NCBI GenBank assembly: GCA_045580145.1
Contig: JAZNNI010000073.1
Span: 1 to 13,015, forward strand
Length of the DNA: 13,015 nucleotides
Direction: 5' to 3'
Origin: UBA1738 sp045580145
GTDB lineage: Bacteria > Bacillota > Clostridia > UBA1381
This document shows positions 12,944 to 13,015 of the stretch, one piece after another. The translations under genes were made by a program, and so were the position numbers. The stretch's first letter is position 1; each line of letters opens with the position of its first letter. Under the pieces are notes generated by a model. That model did not search any database and was not told the origin of the DNA. It worked only from the letters and a program-made list of their open reading frames with translations.

Positions 12944-13015
12944 AATAGATATTGTTAAGACAATAGAAGCGTCCACTTGACCGCTTATTTCAACTCGTTC
13001 CTCCAATTGTATTTT

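Noticed and set aside
12985..13014. A possible C-terminus (KYNWRNELK then stop, minus strand) of a gene entering from the right edge.
   Set aside because: Only nine codons are visible and a second frame also ends nearby at 12990. The downstream terminator shows that some minus-strand gene ends here, but its frame and identity cannot be decided.
1..13015. Insertion sequence, prophage, CRISPR array or defence system.
   Set aside because: No transposase, integrase, spacer-repeat array or defence-type gene was seen; every gene belongs to a housekeeping family.

Overview
The window is AT-rich chromosomal DNA with short intergenic gaps, strong GGAGG-type ribosome binding sites, TTGACA/TATAAT promoters and U-tailed intrinsic terminators. 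Together with the gene set (FtsEX with an M23 hydrolase, a PucR/CdaR-type regulator, RsmG beside a Noc/ParB protein, a solitary UgpC/MsmX ATPase, an EF-G2-like GTPase, Pta-AckA) this points to a low-GC Firmicute, most likely an anaerobic member of the Clostridia. Genus cannot be read from the sequence. No mobile element, CRISPR array, tRNA or rRNA was seen.

Layout. 1-4173 (minus) is one cell-wall module, transcribed regulator - ftsE - ftsX - M23 hydrolase - S41 protease. The protease is cut by the left edge. 4174-4494 is a divergent regulatory region with a good promoter on each side. 4495-6225 (plus) holds rsmG and noc, each with its own promoter; rsmG ends in an intrinsic terminator. 6226-6354 separates noc from the convergent radC gene and holds a bidirectional terminator plus a nested inverted repeat. 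6355-8272 (minus) holds radC and ugpC/msmX, with a promoter and a terminator between them. 8412-10481 (minus) is an EF-G2-like translational GTPase. 10591-12812 (minus) is the pta-ackA operon. 12813-13015 carries the pta promoter and the terminator of a gene that lies beyond the right edge.

How the genes work together. FtsE and FtsX form an ABC-type complex that in other bacteria switches on a coiled-coil peptidoglycan hydrolase outside the membrane. The gene after ftsX encodes a secreted coiled-coil protein with a complete LytM zinc site, so it is the obvious partner. The S41 protease may trim or turn over wall enzymes. Noc links chromosome position to division and RsmG modifies 16S rRNA. 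Pta and AckA convert acetyl-CoA to acetate with ATP gain. UgpC/MsmX is a shared energy-coupling ATPase for sugar importers encoded elsewhere.

The least ordinary features are in untranslated DNA. (a) The leader of the CdaR/PucR-like gene can form an H-type pseudoknot whose second stem covers the Shine-Dalgarno sequence. (b) The noc leader can form a 14-pair helix that begins at the predicted transcription start and encloses a second hairpin. (c) A three-tier nested inverted repeat lies between noc and radC. (d) A 14-bp perfect hairpin without a U-tract lies between the M23 and S41 genes. Several starts were moved inward from the longest reading frame on ribosome-binding-site and family grounds; ftsX probably starts at a TTG inside ftsE.
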